A stretch of 64,000 nucleotides of DNA from Morinoia aosen (taxonomy: Eukaryota > Arthropoda > Malacostraca > Amphipoda > Talitridae), in assembly GCA_030386875.1 (NCBI GenBank), contig CM059575.1, forward strand, positions 54,094,859-54,158,858, given 5' to 3'. Below the pieces are notes generated by a model, which worked only from the letters and a program-made list of their open reading frames with translations, did no database searches and was not told where the DNA came from. A program made the translations under genes and the position numbers. Below, piece by piece: positions 1 to 12,491 of the stretch. Within the stretch, counting starts at the first letter, position 1, and each line of letters starts with the position of its first letter.

Positions 1-181
1 TCACAACCACCGTCACTGAACTGGCGCTGGCATCAGGCGGTCACCGATATCAGGATGAGAAAGGAACTGCCACTCGGCAGTGTACTCCAAAGAACACATT
101 AGAACACTAATTTAACGAGAAATAAAATATATTGAGGTATTTTTGAGAAAAGACAGTAGTGTCCTCTCGGGCGTTAAAGGG
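1..181. mobile_element. piggyBac-type MITE, one end (cut by window edge)
   Basis: The right end reads GCGTTAAAGGG followed by TTAA at 182-185, as expected of a TTAA-targeting (piggyBac-type) element. The interior matches a second copy at 30085-30289: shared stretches include a block around gaatgaggaaggaact (here ggatgagaaaggaact), a run like aatattgaagatttttttga, and the final gcgttaaaggg. The other end lies before base 1. No coding capacity is seen, so this is a non-autonomous copy. Family assignment rests only on the TTAA target and the CCCTTTAACGC-like terminus. Confidence 0.5.
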
Positions 182-185
182 TTAA

Positions 186-3100
186 GAGTTTTGAAGCTCG
201 AGTTTAAATACACTAGCAATAGGCCGCTTTATATCAGGTTAGAATGAACAACTCGAAATGACTACCAAGCGAAAGGTCCCTTACTCGCTGAGAAACATCA
301 GTAACATTTCACATTTCGACCCACGTTGTTGCACCCGCACCTAATGCTGCTTTACAGTTGATATAATTCAAATTTATTTCTTCAAATACGAATATGATAA
401 AAGTTTTCATTCAAGCGCTTGAGAACGGTATTAGTGTTCATCATGCAGCGGCCCCCGTGTAGAATTTCCACTATAGTATAAGCATGCATCAAATGGGCCA
501 TAACGTAGGAATAATTTCTGTGGAAACTAAAAATTCCAAAATTTCCGATAGGAAAAACATTTTTGTATGCTCACTTTATAACCAAGACCTATGGAAAGTT
601 TTTGCACCCAAGATGGTTATTAAATAGTCGGCATCCATTCTTAGCGTGCTATCTCTTCAGTTCAGCGTGAGGCCTAATGTCCCGCCTGAGATCCATTACG
701 TGTCTAAACGCTTGGCTTATATTTCTTGTGGTAATTTATTCGAAACTTTGCTTAAGAATTGAAGTATAGGTTATGAGTTGTTTTTCTCATTCAGATAACT
801 GACCATAGCAGAGTTTGCAAAAATACACGTCGATTACCCTGTAAGGAATTTTCATTGCATTTTCACGTCATTATAATTAACATCATCAGGTATTTTGCCT
901 CACTTTCCTAAATTCTGTTCGGTGCTAACGCTTGTAACATTTTGCTTCACGGAGGTTTCACTATAGAGAATCTTAGTCGATGAATTGAAGTAAATAAAAT
1001 TGGTTTCGAGGTCATCCTGAAGCGTAGAATCGCAGCTCTCAAGTTAGCATGCGTCTCTCGATGACAAACTTCCTAACTGTCCGACTTTCATGATAACTGG
1101 ACTTCGGTAAGTGCCTAACTTCACTGGCGCTCTCAACACATATGTTTACTGCTTCGTCAACCGAATGATTTAGCAGCTGCAGGCTCTCCAGCTTGAGTAC
1201 CGTGCCGGCCAAAAAATAAGTGCGTTCAAATAATAAACACCAACAGCGAAACGTAACAGGAGTGAAAACAATCAAGCAGTAATGTTTGGCTGGCTTGCTG
1301 TCGAGATTCATTCATCGTTCCCTCGTGGTTCGCTAGACGTTATGTATGTAAATGAGGAGCTCTTACGTTTTTAGATCTGCCATATAGCTTGAATTGTTTC
1401 AATTTTCAAATTCATGAAATGTATTATGCTGCAAAAATCTTAAATACTTCTTAGAAACGACTTCTTTCGCTCCCCTATGCTTTAAATAATGAAGTACAAA
1501 ACATCTGAATAAATATTTCAAACTTCAATTTCTGATTTTAAATTGGTTGTGAAACAAACAGTAATACGGACGGTTTCATAACCCTCTTAGTGTAAGCAAA
1601 CAGTGGTCCAAACTTTCTTCAGAGCATGAAAACTTCAGAAAGCTAGAATATGATTATCAGTCACCTCACATTTTTCAGTCTCTGTCTCTCGTTGAGGCGC
1701 TTGAGATTCAATATTTGAGAGCAAAATAAATGTGTTGTTATAGGAAACTCTAGTGTTGGCAACTGAAGTAATATAGAACTCTTTAACGGAACAAACTTGC
1801 TTTCTGCCCACAGGATCAAAACGTCTGTACTTCATATCGATGTGAAGTCATGCCTTGGCTTCCCTACATGGGCGAGTACAGGACAAGCATATGCACAAAA
1901 AGTTGTATTGGTTTAACGGAGTCTCGGTGTTGTATCACATATTTCTCGTAAACAGTCGCGGACAGCAGTGGTGAACACCTGTTCGTAAAATATTGCACAT
2001 TTTAGTTTCCAGATCATTTAACATTCACTTCAAAGAGCTCTCAAAAATTCCTAAAGAGCTTTGCATAAACAAGCACGAGACCGATGAGTGTTTCGCAAGA
2101 ATGTAGGCAGCCAGCCCGGCGACTCCATGTTGTCTTCTGTTTTAGTTCCATACTCTCATAGAAATGTCAGAGTCCGGTCCCTTCAGTGCAGTATTTGGAG
2201 GAAGATGAGCTCTGAGAATTTTATGTTTTTAAAGCTGATGCGAAACGTGCCTCGACAACATTCTCTCTGGTGACTTCCATATCCGAAGACTCAACACCTC
2301 CATTGGGGCGTGTAAGTTTTCTTTGATTGTTCAAAATTCTGTGATGCTCTTCTACTTTTTCGAACAGCAGATGTAGGTGTGGCATCCCTGAGGGTTCCAT
2401 AAAACCATTCTTATAATCTGCACCATAGGTTGGCGTAGCCTGGTCAATGCGACGGAAATAAGGCTGCAGGCCTCAGCAAGCAGCCCCGCATAATTCGAGG
2501 CTGATTTTCAACGACTGCATGCCTTCTGAGTTGTTGGAAGGGCAGCGTACGGAACTTTATGGTCTCACCTTTTAGATAACTAAGTCGCTTATTTTTATAG
2601 AAGTATTTCGTAACATTCACATACTGTGGTTACTAGTTTTCAAAGAAAATTTTTAATTTTTAAATGCTATTTTTAGCATTTTGAATTTTAAAATTTTGTC
2701 CGGAAACTTTGGTTTTACAATAGTGAGTTCAACTGAACCTGCAATGTACAGTCAAAGGTTTTCAGCGTTCTCTACTGCATGAATTTTTGTTCGTGCGTTT
2801 AAAAGTCATTCTGTTGAAGTATATTTTTCACGTTCTAAAAAATTGCTTCAGAAAATGTTTAAGAAGAGATGCGTCGGATGACGCGAGATAAAATCACGCT
2901 TGTGTCAGTTTGTCGTTGTAAGTTCCTGGAGCTAATGGCCTATTAAGCGAGAAAAATTGCTCCTATCCTGCATCGGCCAGAAAGAAACCTGATTTATGAA
3001 GCAATCTAAGCGGCTGCAATGCGGCGTGCGCACCGTGCGATGTGTCCGGAATTCCCTTTCCGATAAATTGGATGCGCTTTCGCTAAGTTTTACCTAAATT

Positions 3101-4240
3101 TAGCCATGAAAGGCGAAGTGATGGCTGCGTAGAGTTCCAGTGACAGGCCGTAATGTTTGATCGCGAGGAAAATTTCGTTCGGGTTGCAGCAGTGAACGGT
3201 CGTAAATATATTTTCTTCTTAACTACCATGGGACATTGGAAAGAGAAGTATGGTGCATAAGTGACTACAAACTTCTTATTTCCTTTGTGTTAGAGTTAAA
3301 TCATTCTGTGCGCACCCTGCGCGGCACCACTACTGTTGAACCTTTTCCCCTTTGTCTCCAAAGGTAATGAAATTGATTAGTGGCTCAACAGTCATACTTC
3401 TGAGAGTCACCTTGGTTTTTCCTCTGTTACATTTAGTACTTGAGATATTTACACCCATTTTCTATTTGTTATGAGAGTATAAGGGAAATGTTTATACTAT
3501 GAAGGTTGACGAGTCTAAACGACATGAAGGCGGAAAGATCTTCGTAGGAATTTTTATTTGTTTTCCACATGCCGTGCCTCTCGCATGGTCAGCGTTATGC
3601 TGAGCCAGCTGGTCAACTGTAAAGTTGCCACAATAATTATTTTTCGGTATAAATGGAATTAAACTTTTTCACAAACGATAAACTTGAATTTTTTAGCAAA
3701 AAATAGCATTCTAGTAATCCTGGTCAGCAGAGGCGTGCTGTGAGCAAGGGTGCATCACATGATCGCTTGTTCTGCGGCGTATGTGTGGACAAATGAGGTC
3801 GTGGCCGTGGCGTTCTGACGCCTCGCTGGGGTATCGTATCCAACACTCAGCGTGGGCTTCTTAGAGTTACCTGCGGCTTAATTAAGGACACGTTATTGCA
3901 CCCAAAAGTGCAATTTTGTATACGGAGTTGCAGCCAATTTTTATGGTTTTCTTGTTCTCTCCTGAATTTTAGTTACTGTGCTTCAAGTAAGTTTTTTATC
4001 TATGAAGATATGACATTTATCCACAATAAATGTCCATATTATAGGGCGGCCACGATTGTACCATTTCAATGGGGTGATTTTATGTACCCCCGGACAAAAT
4101 TTTTTTTGGTTGAGGCTAAGGTAGGCCTATATCTCTGGCAGGAATGCGTCAGGCATACAGGTATGAAATTTCCTCTGGAATTGAGCTAAACAAAGCTCAG
4201 AAGCTGACTCATGCTCTGAGCGAGCGATGATTATATTTGT
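186..4240. other. Intergenic, no gene recognised
   Basis: Short open frames (none above about 100 codons) show no recognisable domain, no convincing splice signals and no supporting codon bias. Base composition is AT-rich with small GC-richer patches near 2430-2560 and 3720-3860. No tandem array or long inverted repeat was noticed. It may hold decayed repeats that would need a repeat library to name. Confidence 0.6.
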
Positions 4241-4244
4241 TTTT

Positions 4245-4375
4245 TACAGTCACTCGTGTACACTTTTTCGGCTCACTTGTGTTTTTTTATATTGACATCT
4301 ACTACTTTCTTCTCCAACTTTTATCTTGTTTCATAAACTTCTTTCCTAACTCACTGTTTCTGTGCGCAAAGGTTC
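4245..4375 (+). mobile_element. Fragment of the 361-bp SINE-like family
   Basis: The stretch containing ctactactttcttctccaa, cttttatcttgtttcataaa and ctcactgtttctgtgcgc matches, in reverse orientation, the central part of the SINE-like element best seen at 61316-61676. Only the pyrimidine-rich middle survives; neither end nor a target duplication was found, so this is an old truncated copy. Confidence 0.5.
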
Positions 4376-4652
4376 TTGTGTGAAAACACATCTTTTTCCT
4401 CCCCTTTTGGAGCACCTTGGTGGTGTTAAGGAGTTAGGTTTTAACTAACTTATCAGATGAAATCTAATAATTTACAATGTGCATGGTTTCGGCACAGGAA
4501 TACGTACAATGATACACCAACATACAATTAGTAAAACGTACATGTTCAAAAGGCTGTTTAGCGGTGCATGCTTCTTTGGCTGAATCAAAGTTTAATTAAG
4601 AGAAGAAAGATGATACAGACAGAAATCTTTGAATGAAGTACACAACAGAAAA

Positions 4653-7600
4653 GTGTGGGGCACAGATAAGTGTGGGGCAGGGAAAAGTGTGGGGCAGGGA
4701 AAAGTGTGGGGCAGAGAAAAGTGTGGGGCAGAGAAAAGTGTGGGGCAGGGAAAAGTGTGGGGCAGGGAAAAGTGTGGGGCAGGGAAAAGTGTGGGGCAGG
4801 GAAAAGTGTGGGGCAGGGAAAAGTGTGGGGCAGGGAAAAGTGTGGGGCAGGGAAAAGTGTGGGGCAGGGAAAAGTGTGGGGCAGGGAAAAGTGTGGGGCA
4901 GGGAAAAGTGTGGGGCAGGGAAAAGTGTGGGGCAGGGAAAAGTGTGGGGCAGGGAAAAGTGTGGGGCAGGGAAAAGTGTGGGGCAGGGAAAAGTGTGGGG
5001 CAGGGAAAAGTGTGGGGCAGGGAAAAGTGTGGGGCAGGGAAAAGTGTGGGGCAGGGAAAAGTGTGGGGCAGGGAAAAGTGTGGGGCAGGGAAAAGTGTGG
5101 GGCAGGGAAAAGTGTGGGGCAGGGAAAAGTGTGGGGCAGGGAAAAGTGTGGGGCAGGGAAAAGTGTGGGGCAGGGAAAAGTGTGGGGCAGGGAAAAGTGT
5201 GGGGCAGGGAAAAGTGTGGGGCAGGGAAAAGTGTGGGGCAGGGAAAAGTGTGGGGCAGGGAAAAGTGTGGGGCAGGGAAAAGTGTGGGGCAGGGAAAAGT
5301 GTGGGGCAGGGAAAAGTGTGGGGCAGGGAAAAGTGTGGGGCAGGGAAAAGTGTGGGGCAGGGAAAAGTGTGGGGCAGGGAAAAGTGTGGGGCAGGGAAAA
5401 GTGTGGGGCAGGGAAAAGTGTGGGGCAGGGAAAAGTGTGGGGCAGGGAAAAGTGTGGGGCAGGGAAAAGTGTGGGGCAGGGAAAAGTGTGGGGCAGGGAA
5501 AAGTGTGGGCAGGGAAAAGTGTGGGGCAGGGAAAAGTGTGGGGCAGGGAAAAGTGTGGGGCAGGGAAAAGTGTGGGGCAGGGAAAAGTGTGGGGCAGGGA
5601 AAAGTGTGGGGCAGGGAAAAGTGTGGGGCAGGGAAAAGTGTGGGGCAGGGAAAAGTGTGGGGCAGGGAAAAGTGTGGGGCAGGGAAAAGTGTGGGGCAGG
5701 GAAAAGTGTGGGGCAGGAAAAGTGTGGGCAGGGAAAAGTGTGGGGCAGGGAAAAGTGTGGGGCAGGGAAAAGTGTGGGGCAGGGAAAAGTGTGGGGCAGG
5801 GAAAAGTGTGGGGCAGGGAAAAGTGTGGGGCAGGGAAAAGTGTGGGGCAGGGAAAAGTGTGGGGCAGGGAAAAGTGTGGGGCAGGGAAAAGTGTGGGGCA
5901 GGGAGAAAAGTGTGGGGCAGGGAAAAGTGTGGGGCAGGGAAAAGTGTGGGGCAGGGAAAAGTGTGGGGCAGGGAAAAGTGTGGGGCAGGGAAAAGTGTGG
6001 GGCAGGGAAAAGTGTGGGGCAGGGAAAAGTGTGGGCAGGGAAAAGTGTGGGGCAGGGAAAAGTGTGGGGCAGGGAAAAGTGTGGGGCAGGGAAAAGTGTG
6101 GGGCAGGGAAAAGTGTGGGGGCAGGGAAAAGTGTGGGGCAGGGAAAAGTGTGGGGCAGGGAAAAGTGTGGGGCAGGGAAAAGTGTGGGGCAGGGAAAAGT
6201 GTGGGGCAGGGAAAAGTGTGGGGCAGGGAAGAAGTGTGGGGCAGGGAAAAGTGTGGGGCAGGGAAAAGTGTGGGGGCAGGGAAAAGTGTGGGGCAGGGAA
6301 AAGTGTGGGGCAGGGAAAAGTGTGGGGCAGGGAAAAGTGTGGGGCAGGGAAAAGTGGGGGGCAGGGAAAAGTGGGGGCAGGGAAAAGTGGGGGGCAGGGA
6401 AAAGTGGGGGGCAGGGAAAAGTGGGGGGCAGGGAAAAGTGGGGGGCAGGGAAAAGTGGGGGGGCAGGGAAAAGTGGGGGGCAGGGAAAAGTGGGGGGCAG
6501 GGAAAAGTGGGGGGCAGGGAAAAGTGGGGGGCAGGGAAAAGTGGGGGGCAGGGAAAAGTGGGGGGCAGGGAAAAGTGGGGGGCAGGGAAAAGTGGGGGCA
6601 GGGAAAAGTGGGGGGCAGGGAAAAGTGGGGGGCAGGGAAAAGTGGGGGGCAGGGAAAAGTGGGGGGCAGGGAAAAGTGGGGGGCAGGGAAAAGTGGGGGG
6701 CAGGGAAAAGTGGGGGGCAGGAAAAGTGGGGGCAGGGAAAAGTGGGGGCAGGGAAAAGTGGGGGGCAGGGAAAAGTGGGGGGCAGGGAAAAGTGGGGGGC
6801 AGGGAAAAGTGGGGGGCAGGGAAAAGTGGGGGGCAGGAAAAGTGGGGGGCAGGGAAAAGTGGGGGGCAGGGAAAAGTGGGGGGGCAGGGAAAAGTGGGGG
6901 GGCAGGGAAAAGTGGGGGGCAGGGAAAAGTGGGGGGCAGGGAAAAGTGGGGGGCAGGGAAAAGTGGGGGGCAGGGAAAAGTGGGGGGCAGGGAAAAGTGG
7001 AGGGGGCAGGGAAAAGTGGGGGGCAGGGAAAAGTGGGGGGCAGGGAAAAGTGGGGCGAGGGCAGGGAAAAGTGGGGGGCAGGGAAAAGTGGGGGGCAGGG
7101 AAAAGTGGGGGCAGGGAAAAGTGGGGGGCAGGGAAAAGTGGGGGGCAGGGAAAAGTGGGGGCAGGGAAAAGTGGGGGGCAGGGAAAAGTGGGGGGCAGGG
7201 AAAAGTGGGGGGCAGGAAAGTGGGGGCAGGGAAAAGTGGGGGGCAGGGAAAAGTGGGGGGCAGGGAAAAGTGGGGGGCAGGGAAAAGTGGGGGGCAGGGA
7301 AAAGTGGGGGGCAGGGAAAAGTGGGGGGCAGGGAAAAGTGGGGGGCAGGGAAAAGTGGGGGCAGGGAAAAGTGGGGGGCAGGGAAAAGTGGGGGGCAGGA
7401 AAAGTGGGGGGCAGGGAAAAGTGGGGGGCAGGGGAAAAGTGGGGGGCAGGGAAAAGTGGGGGGCAGGGAAAAGTGGGGGGCAGGGAAAAGTGGGGGGCAG
7501 GGAAAAGTGGGGGGCAGGGAAAAGTGGGGGGCAGGGAAAAGTGGGGGGCAGGGAAAAGTGGGGGGCAGGGAAAAGTGGGGGGCAGGGAAAAGTGGGGGGC

Positions 7601-8115
7601 AGGGAAAAGTGGGGGGCAGGGAAAAGTGGGGGGCAGGGAAAAGTGGGGGGCAGGGAAAAGTGGGGGGCAGGGAAAAGTGGGGGGCAGGGAAAAGTGGGGG
7701 GCAGGGAAAAGTGGGGGGCAGGGAAAAGTGGGGGGCAGGGAAAAGTGGGGGGCAGGGAAAAGTGGGGGGCAGGGAAAAGTGGGGGGCAGGGAAAAGTGGG
7801 GGGCAGGGAAAAGTGGGGGGCAGGGAAAAGTGGGGGGCAGGGAAAAGTGGGGGGGCAGGGAAAAGTGGGGGGCAGGGAAAAGTGGGGGGCAGGGAAAAGT
7901 GGGGGGCAGGGAAAAGTGGGGGGCAGGGAAAAGTGGGGGGCAGGGAAAAGTGGGGGGCAGGAAAAGTGGGGGGCAGGGAAAAGTGGGGGGCAGGGAAAAG
8001 TGGGGGGCAGGGAAAAGTGGGGGGCAGGGAAAAGTGGGGGGCAGGGAAAAGTGGGGGGCAGGGAAAAGTGGGGGGCAGGGAAAAGTGGGGGGCAGGGAAA
8101 AGTGGGGGGCAGGGA
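4653..8115. repeat. 17-bp G-rich minisatellite, about 200 units
   Basis: The unit is aaaagtgtggggcaggg (17 bp) repeated almost without change up to about 6350. From there to the gap every unit carries T to G, giving aaaagtggggggcaggg. Sporadic one- or two-base length variants (for example near 5509, 6131, 6239, 7006, 7053) are the main differences. Because 17 is not a multiple of three and the unit has no stop codon, all three forward frames and one reverse frame stay open for over 4 kb (counting through the Ns); these are not genes. The G-rich strand has runs of four to six and of three Gs in every unit. The array enters an assembly gap, so its true length is unknown. Confidence 0.98.
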
Positions 8116-8615
8116 NNNNNNNNNNNNNNNNNNNNNNNNNNNNNNNNNNNNNNNNNNNNNNNNNNNNNNNNNNNNNNNNNNNNNNNNNNNNNNNNNNNNN
8201 NNNNNNNNNNNNNNNNNNNNNNNNNNNNNNNNNNNNNNNNNNNNNNNNNNNNNNNNNNNNNNNNNNNNNNNNNNNNNNNNNNNNNNNNNNNNNNNNNNNN
8301 NNNNNNNNNNNNNNNNNNNNNNNNNNNNNNNNNNNNNNNNNNNNNNNNNNNNNNNNNNNNNNNNNNNNNNNNNNNNNNNNNNNNNNNNNNNNNNNNNNNN
8401 NNNNNNNNNNNNNNNNNNNNNNNNNNNNNNNNNNNNNNNNNNNNNNNNNNNNNNNNNNNNNNNNNNNNNNNNNNNNNNNNNNNNNNNNNNNNNNNNNNNN
8501 NNNNNNNNNNNNNNNNNNNNNNNNNNNNNNNNNNNNNNNNNNNNNNNNNNNNNNNNNNNNNNNNNNNNNNNNNNNNNNNNNNNNNNNNNNNNNNNNNNNN
8601 NNNNNNNNNNNNNNN
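8116..8615. other. Assembly gap (500 N)
   Basis: Exactly 500 N directly follow the 17-bp minisatellite. A round-number gap next to a satellite usually marks an array the assembler could not cross, so the real distance is not known. The sequence after the gap is unique and does not contain the 17-bp unit. Confidence 0.99.
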
Positions 8616-8827
8616 CTAAGCCCATCAATGCCTTTGGCAGACTAAAAGCTGTGAATATAAGGAGGCTGCTTTCCATTATATTTTAATGAAAATGAACGAA
8701 TATAGTAACATTACACTCATGCAAATAAAAAAGAGATTACGTAGCTACGATGCAGCAACAATATTCACACAAGCTCGTCCAATCCATATTTCAAAGCAGC
8801 AAGCCACACTGACTGGTTTTGTGCTGC

Positions 8828-9915
8828 ATGGCTGCCACTTGTGTTTGACCAAAAAATCTAGTGTGACCTCAAAAAATATCGAGAAACATCTAGATTTAAA
8901 AATAAAACATCCAAAAATTTATCTAGAAATAAATTAATTATCTACTATAATAAATTAGTTGAACAATAGCATATAAGGATATTTATATCATAAATTGCTT
9001 TATATTAGGCAATTTATCTTTATATAAATGATCTAGTATCCTGATATTTACCCTAATAAAGCTTGGTATCCAAATATTCTTCAATTCCACACGTGTTGCG
9101 GGTAGAAAGGTCAGTCTCTTTTGCATTGCAATTATCAATGCTCGGATTCCTACTTATCAACAATTGTTTCAAGGCTTTCACACCGCTATCTTCATCATTT
9201 TTAATAATTTTGCAATTACTAAAAATGATGAAGATAGCGGTGTGAAAGCCTTAAAACAATTGTTGATAAGTAGGAATCCGAGCATTGATAATTGCAATGC
9301 AATAGAGACTGACCTTACACGCCGAGAGAAGCTATTCTACAACAGCTATAAGCATTCAGTTTTATTTTCATGCGTTACTCAACTCTATTTACGCAATGCC
9401 TTGTCCCACCTACAAGAAGGGAAAACTTACATCAATCGTAACTGAACTCATTGTTACGAATATCATTGGTCATTCTTTCGTCAAAATGAGGTCACAATAC
9501 ATTCTTGATAATGTATGTGCATTTTATTCCATGATTTTTTTATATCATCACTATTTTTGCAGTTGGAGATAGTGTGCTTTAGCTTATGAACCGTGAAATA
9601 GCCGTCTTGGTGTCATTCATAATCTGAACATAACATGATCAGAATATGGTTGCTTCACTATTCAGACAATTTGCTGAAGTAAATTAACAAATATAATAAG
9701 AATGAAGTAGTAACCAACCATTAGGGTGAATTCTTAATTCGAATTTACAGTAATCTATCATGTACATAGCTTAATTGTAATTCTAGCTAGAAAATTTTTA
9801 GCATACAGAAAAACTATATAGATTTTATAGCTAATATCTAGGTTCAAAATTTTACATCTAGGCTTCAGCAAAAACATCTAGATCTAGCTATATAATATCT
9901 AGAGTGGCAGCCCTG
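8828..9915. mobile_element. hAT-like non-autonomous element
   Basis: The left end reads CATGGCTGCCACT and the right end, read inward on the minus strand, CAGGGCTGCCACT; the inner ten bases GGCTGCCACT match perfectly. CAGGG-type ends are typical of hAT transposons. The flanking octamers ttgtgctg (left) and ttgagcag (right) agree at six of eight positions, consistent with an aged 8-bp target duplication. Both subterminal regions are rich in ctaga motifs. The interior holds the long palindrome at 9107-9316 and no transposase-like frame. The weak duplication makes the exact borders provisional. Confidence 0.45.
9107..9316. repeat. Long palindrome, arms about 96 bp, 18-nt loop
   Basis: The arm beginning aaggtcagtctc returns as its reverse complement ending gagactgacctt, with only a few mismatches along about 96 bp. 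The central 18 bases (aataattttgcaattact) separate the arms. A transcript of either strand would form a long hairpin. The palindrome lies wholly inside the hAT-like element, so it probably arose within that element. Confidence 0.9.
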
Positions 9916-10178
9916 TTGAGCAGCGCGCGCTCCATGGCTCGCTCCAATGGTGTCTAGTCTAAACGCACATGGCTCTTGTGAAGCTCCACACGAGGCGTCT
10001 ACACGTGAGCCTGCAGCAAAATGTAGACCAGTGTAAACGGCCCTTAACTCGTTAGTAATGTGTTAGCTACCAGTTGCTGGGTGACTCGCATGTCCAGTCA
10101 CTTCTGAGTTGAGTCTCTCAGTTTCTTGGTAACTCTTTTATTGTATGAACGTTCTACAGAATGAACGAACAAAAACTG

Positions 10179-10295
10179 AACACAAAATTTGTCTAGGAAG
10201 TGGAAAAACACCCGTTTTTTAAACTATCAGGTTATTCCAGGATGGATGATTCAGAAATTCCACGGAGTGAAGTTGGAAAAGCTCTAAATATGAAG
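10179..10295 (+). pseudogene. MADF-domain-like remnant
   Basis: Translation of this stretch gives NTKFV, one in-frame stop, then EVEKHPFF, GYSRMDDSEIPRSEVGKAL. This resembles the start of a MADF (Myb/SANT-like) domain, where EVEKHP is followed by a YSRKDE-like turn and a W/S-EVGKA helix. MADF proteins are encoded both by hosts and by PIF/Harbinger elements. Around it, ccacacgaggcgtctac near 9990 and an inverted-looking gagtagcctcgtgtgc near 11060 and 11144 could be remains of a Harbinger-like terminus, but no clean terminal repeat was seen. Read as a decayed fragment. Confidence 0.35.
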
Positions 10296-10369
10296 GGCAA
10301 TAGATTTTTATATCGTACAATACTGATTATTATTTATTTAATTTCTTTCTAAATTTATTAAATATTATA

Positions 10370-10725
10370 CAGGGTGTTGCGTAATTCGATGTACATATTT
10401 TAACCATATACAGAAAAACGCTCAAAAACGATTTTCACGAGTGACATAAACCTGAAAATTTTCATCTTTTTTGAGAAATAACGATCTAAAATAATTTTAG
10501 ATTCTTCTTTTGGTATGCTATAGAGCGCGCCAGCAGCAGTTAGATTTTACTCAATGGCTGCATTTCAAGTCCAGCATTCTTACGGGAAACCTTCTGGATA
10601 AACATTTCTCTAACATTTCTCTAACATTTCTCTGTTCCGAGGTTCTTGTCACACATGAAAATCGTTTTATTTTACGTTTTTCTGTATATGGTTAAAATGT
10701 GTGTATCGAATTACACAACACCCTG
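10370..10725. mobile_element. Mariner-type MITE, 356 bp
   Basis: The element opens with CAGGGTGTTGCGTAATTCGA and closes with the reverse complement of nearly the same sequence, giving terminal inverted repeats of about 54 bp that continue through taaccatatacagaaaaacg. It is preceded by TA (10368-10369) and followed by CA, consistent with a TA target with one later change. CAGGGTG termini at a TA target are typical of Tc1/mariner elements. The interior has a triplicated ctaacattt motif near 10605-10632 and no coding capacity. Confidence 0.8.
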
Positions 10726-11058
10726 CATAAAATAATATATGTATTTGATAAACTATGTAGGTGGTATAATAATTTAATTTTGCATGAGTATACAATGAAT
10801 GGCTATTTTTTATACATATTTATTAATAGAGTATCCGCAAGCTGAAATTCTTTTTCAGCAACGAATAGTAGGCGGTTAAAATTTTTCTCTATGTATGGAT
10901 TCATCAAAAATTGTCTTCGTTTTCTATTTCTTCTCTGACGATAATGATTATATAGTTTTATATCTTCGCCACTTGAATCGCTATCTATGTAAAATGTAGC
11001 TGAATGATTGCATTATGCTGTCCTACTTCCACGAACACCCAGAGGAGATTACGGAATT

Positions 11059-11166
11059 TGAGTAGCCTCGTGTGCGGACCCGCATCAGTAATGAGTTAGT
11101 GACTGGTTTGTGACTTCAATCACAAACCAGTTTAGTTTCCTCAGAGTAGCCTCGTGTGCAGAGGGC
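11059..11166. repeat. Direct repeat pair flanking a hairpin
   Basis: The sequence gagtagcctcgtgtgc occurs twice (about 11059 and 11142). Between them CTGGTTTGTGA (11103-11113) and TCACAAACCAG (11120-11130) form a perfect 11-bp stem with a six-base loop. The arrangement looks like the end of a transposon with a duplicated terminus, possibly the one containing the MADF-like remnant, but this is inference. Confidence 0.5.
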
Positions 11167-11170
11167 TTTA

Positions 11171-12445
11171 GTTTCACCTGTTAAGGTATTGATGTAATCT
11201 TGGGTTCATAATTTTTCAAACCTTTGTTAAGTTCCTATAGTAATATCGGCCTATAGTTTTTCTATTGAAGAGGCTATGGGTTGGACGTAGGCAGAAATAT
11301 CATTATTGTTTTGTTTCAAGTTTGTTTGCAAAATAACATGCAACAAATGCGTGGCTTAATATCTTTTCAAAATAAGATAACATATCGTCAGGAAAATTTT
11401 TCGCGTGAAGGCAGCCAATTCCCAAGAAATCGATAACTTCTGCAAACAAGGCTTTATTGCACTTACGACTAAAGCAGAGAAAATTCCTGGGCTATGCACT
11501 ATATTAAATGCTGTCAAATATCCTGATTGGCAACTGTATGCCTCATGACTACGATTTCTCTTAAAAGTTTCTTGTGCTATTTATATGCTCCTGCTCTAAG
11601 TCGATGTTCTCGAATTTAGCGAATATTTATAGCTGGTAAGCTTTTGAAACCAGTTTTGTCTATTCTGAGATTGTTAGCAGAATGCCAGGTTTAACGTTTG
11701 TTATGAGCTTTTTTTTAACTGAAGGCCAAAATGCTTTGGTATCCACCTTCAGTTTATTTTTAAAATCAATTTCTTCCTAGTCTCGCAGTAAAGTGGCCTG
11801 AATATCCTGAGTAGTTCTTGTCTAAGCAGATCGAGCTACCTTGTATGATATCTTCTTGGACCGTGTATTGAAATTAAACTAAAAGTAGCCCTGAATCTTT
11901 CTTGAACATCTTTGATCCACTGAGGCCTTAACCATGGGCAGTCTCCTGCATTGGATTGAAAGTATAATTTCTTTGCCTGCTTTCATTACCCTCGCAGTCC
12001 AAGTGTTGATCGAAATCCCTTAGGCTTGGATAATGAAGGACGTCAGGCTATGTTCGAATAGTTCCTACTTTGTATTCGTGCCGTCAGGCATTATGAACAA
12101 AATTCGTATTTATTTTATTATAAATGGGTATAGCAGTAACAACGTTACGATGTGGCTTGCAGCCCATCAAAGAGAATTCAATGTTCAGTTTTTGAGGATC
12201 CTCTAGATTGGCGGAAATCCTACGAGAGACCGCCTCTGCGTGGGAGGAGCCATTTTCAGTTATCACACAAGTGCACGAAGATGTAAAGAATAAATAGTAA
12301 AATAGGTAATGCATATAAAAATTAAAGCAATGACTAATAAGGCCGCGGGGTGATCCCCCGAGACAAACCTAAATCGTAAATCGCTAAATATGTTCAGAGA
12401 CAGGAGTACTGAGGAAAAGTGTCTCGTGTATCACATAGGACTCAC
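11171..12445. other. Intergenic, no gene recognised
   Basis: Only short frames are present; the longest, 76 codons at 12084-12314 on the minus strand, has no recognisable domain. No tandem or inverted repeat was seen until the palindrome at 12492. Confidence 0.6.
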
Positions 12446-12491
12446 AAATTCACGTATAATTTCTTTTCTAACTTTTCAGCCCTACGAAATA

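Noticed and set aside
2630-2720. AT-rich inverted repeat
   Set aside because: Low-complexity A/T runs explain the apparent symmetry.
4585-8686. Open frames of more than 1300 codons on both strands
   Set aside because: They are a by-product of a stop-free 17-bp unit and of Ns translated as X; length is not a multiple of three, so all forward frames are open equally.
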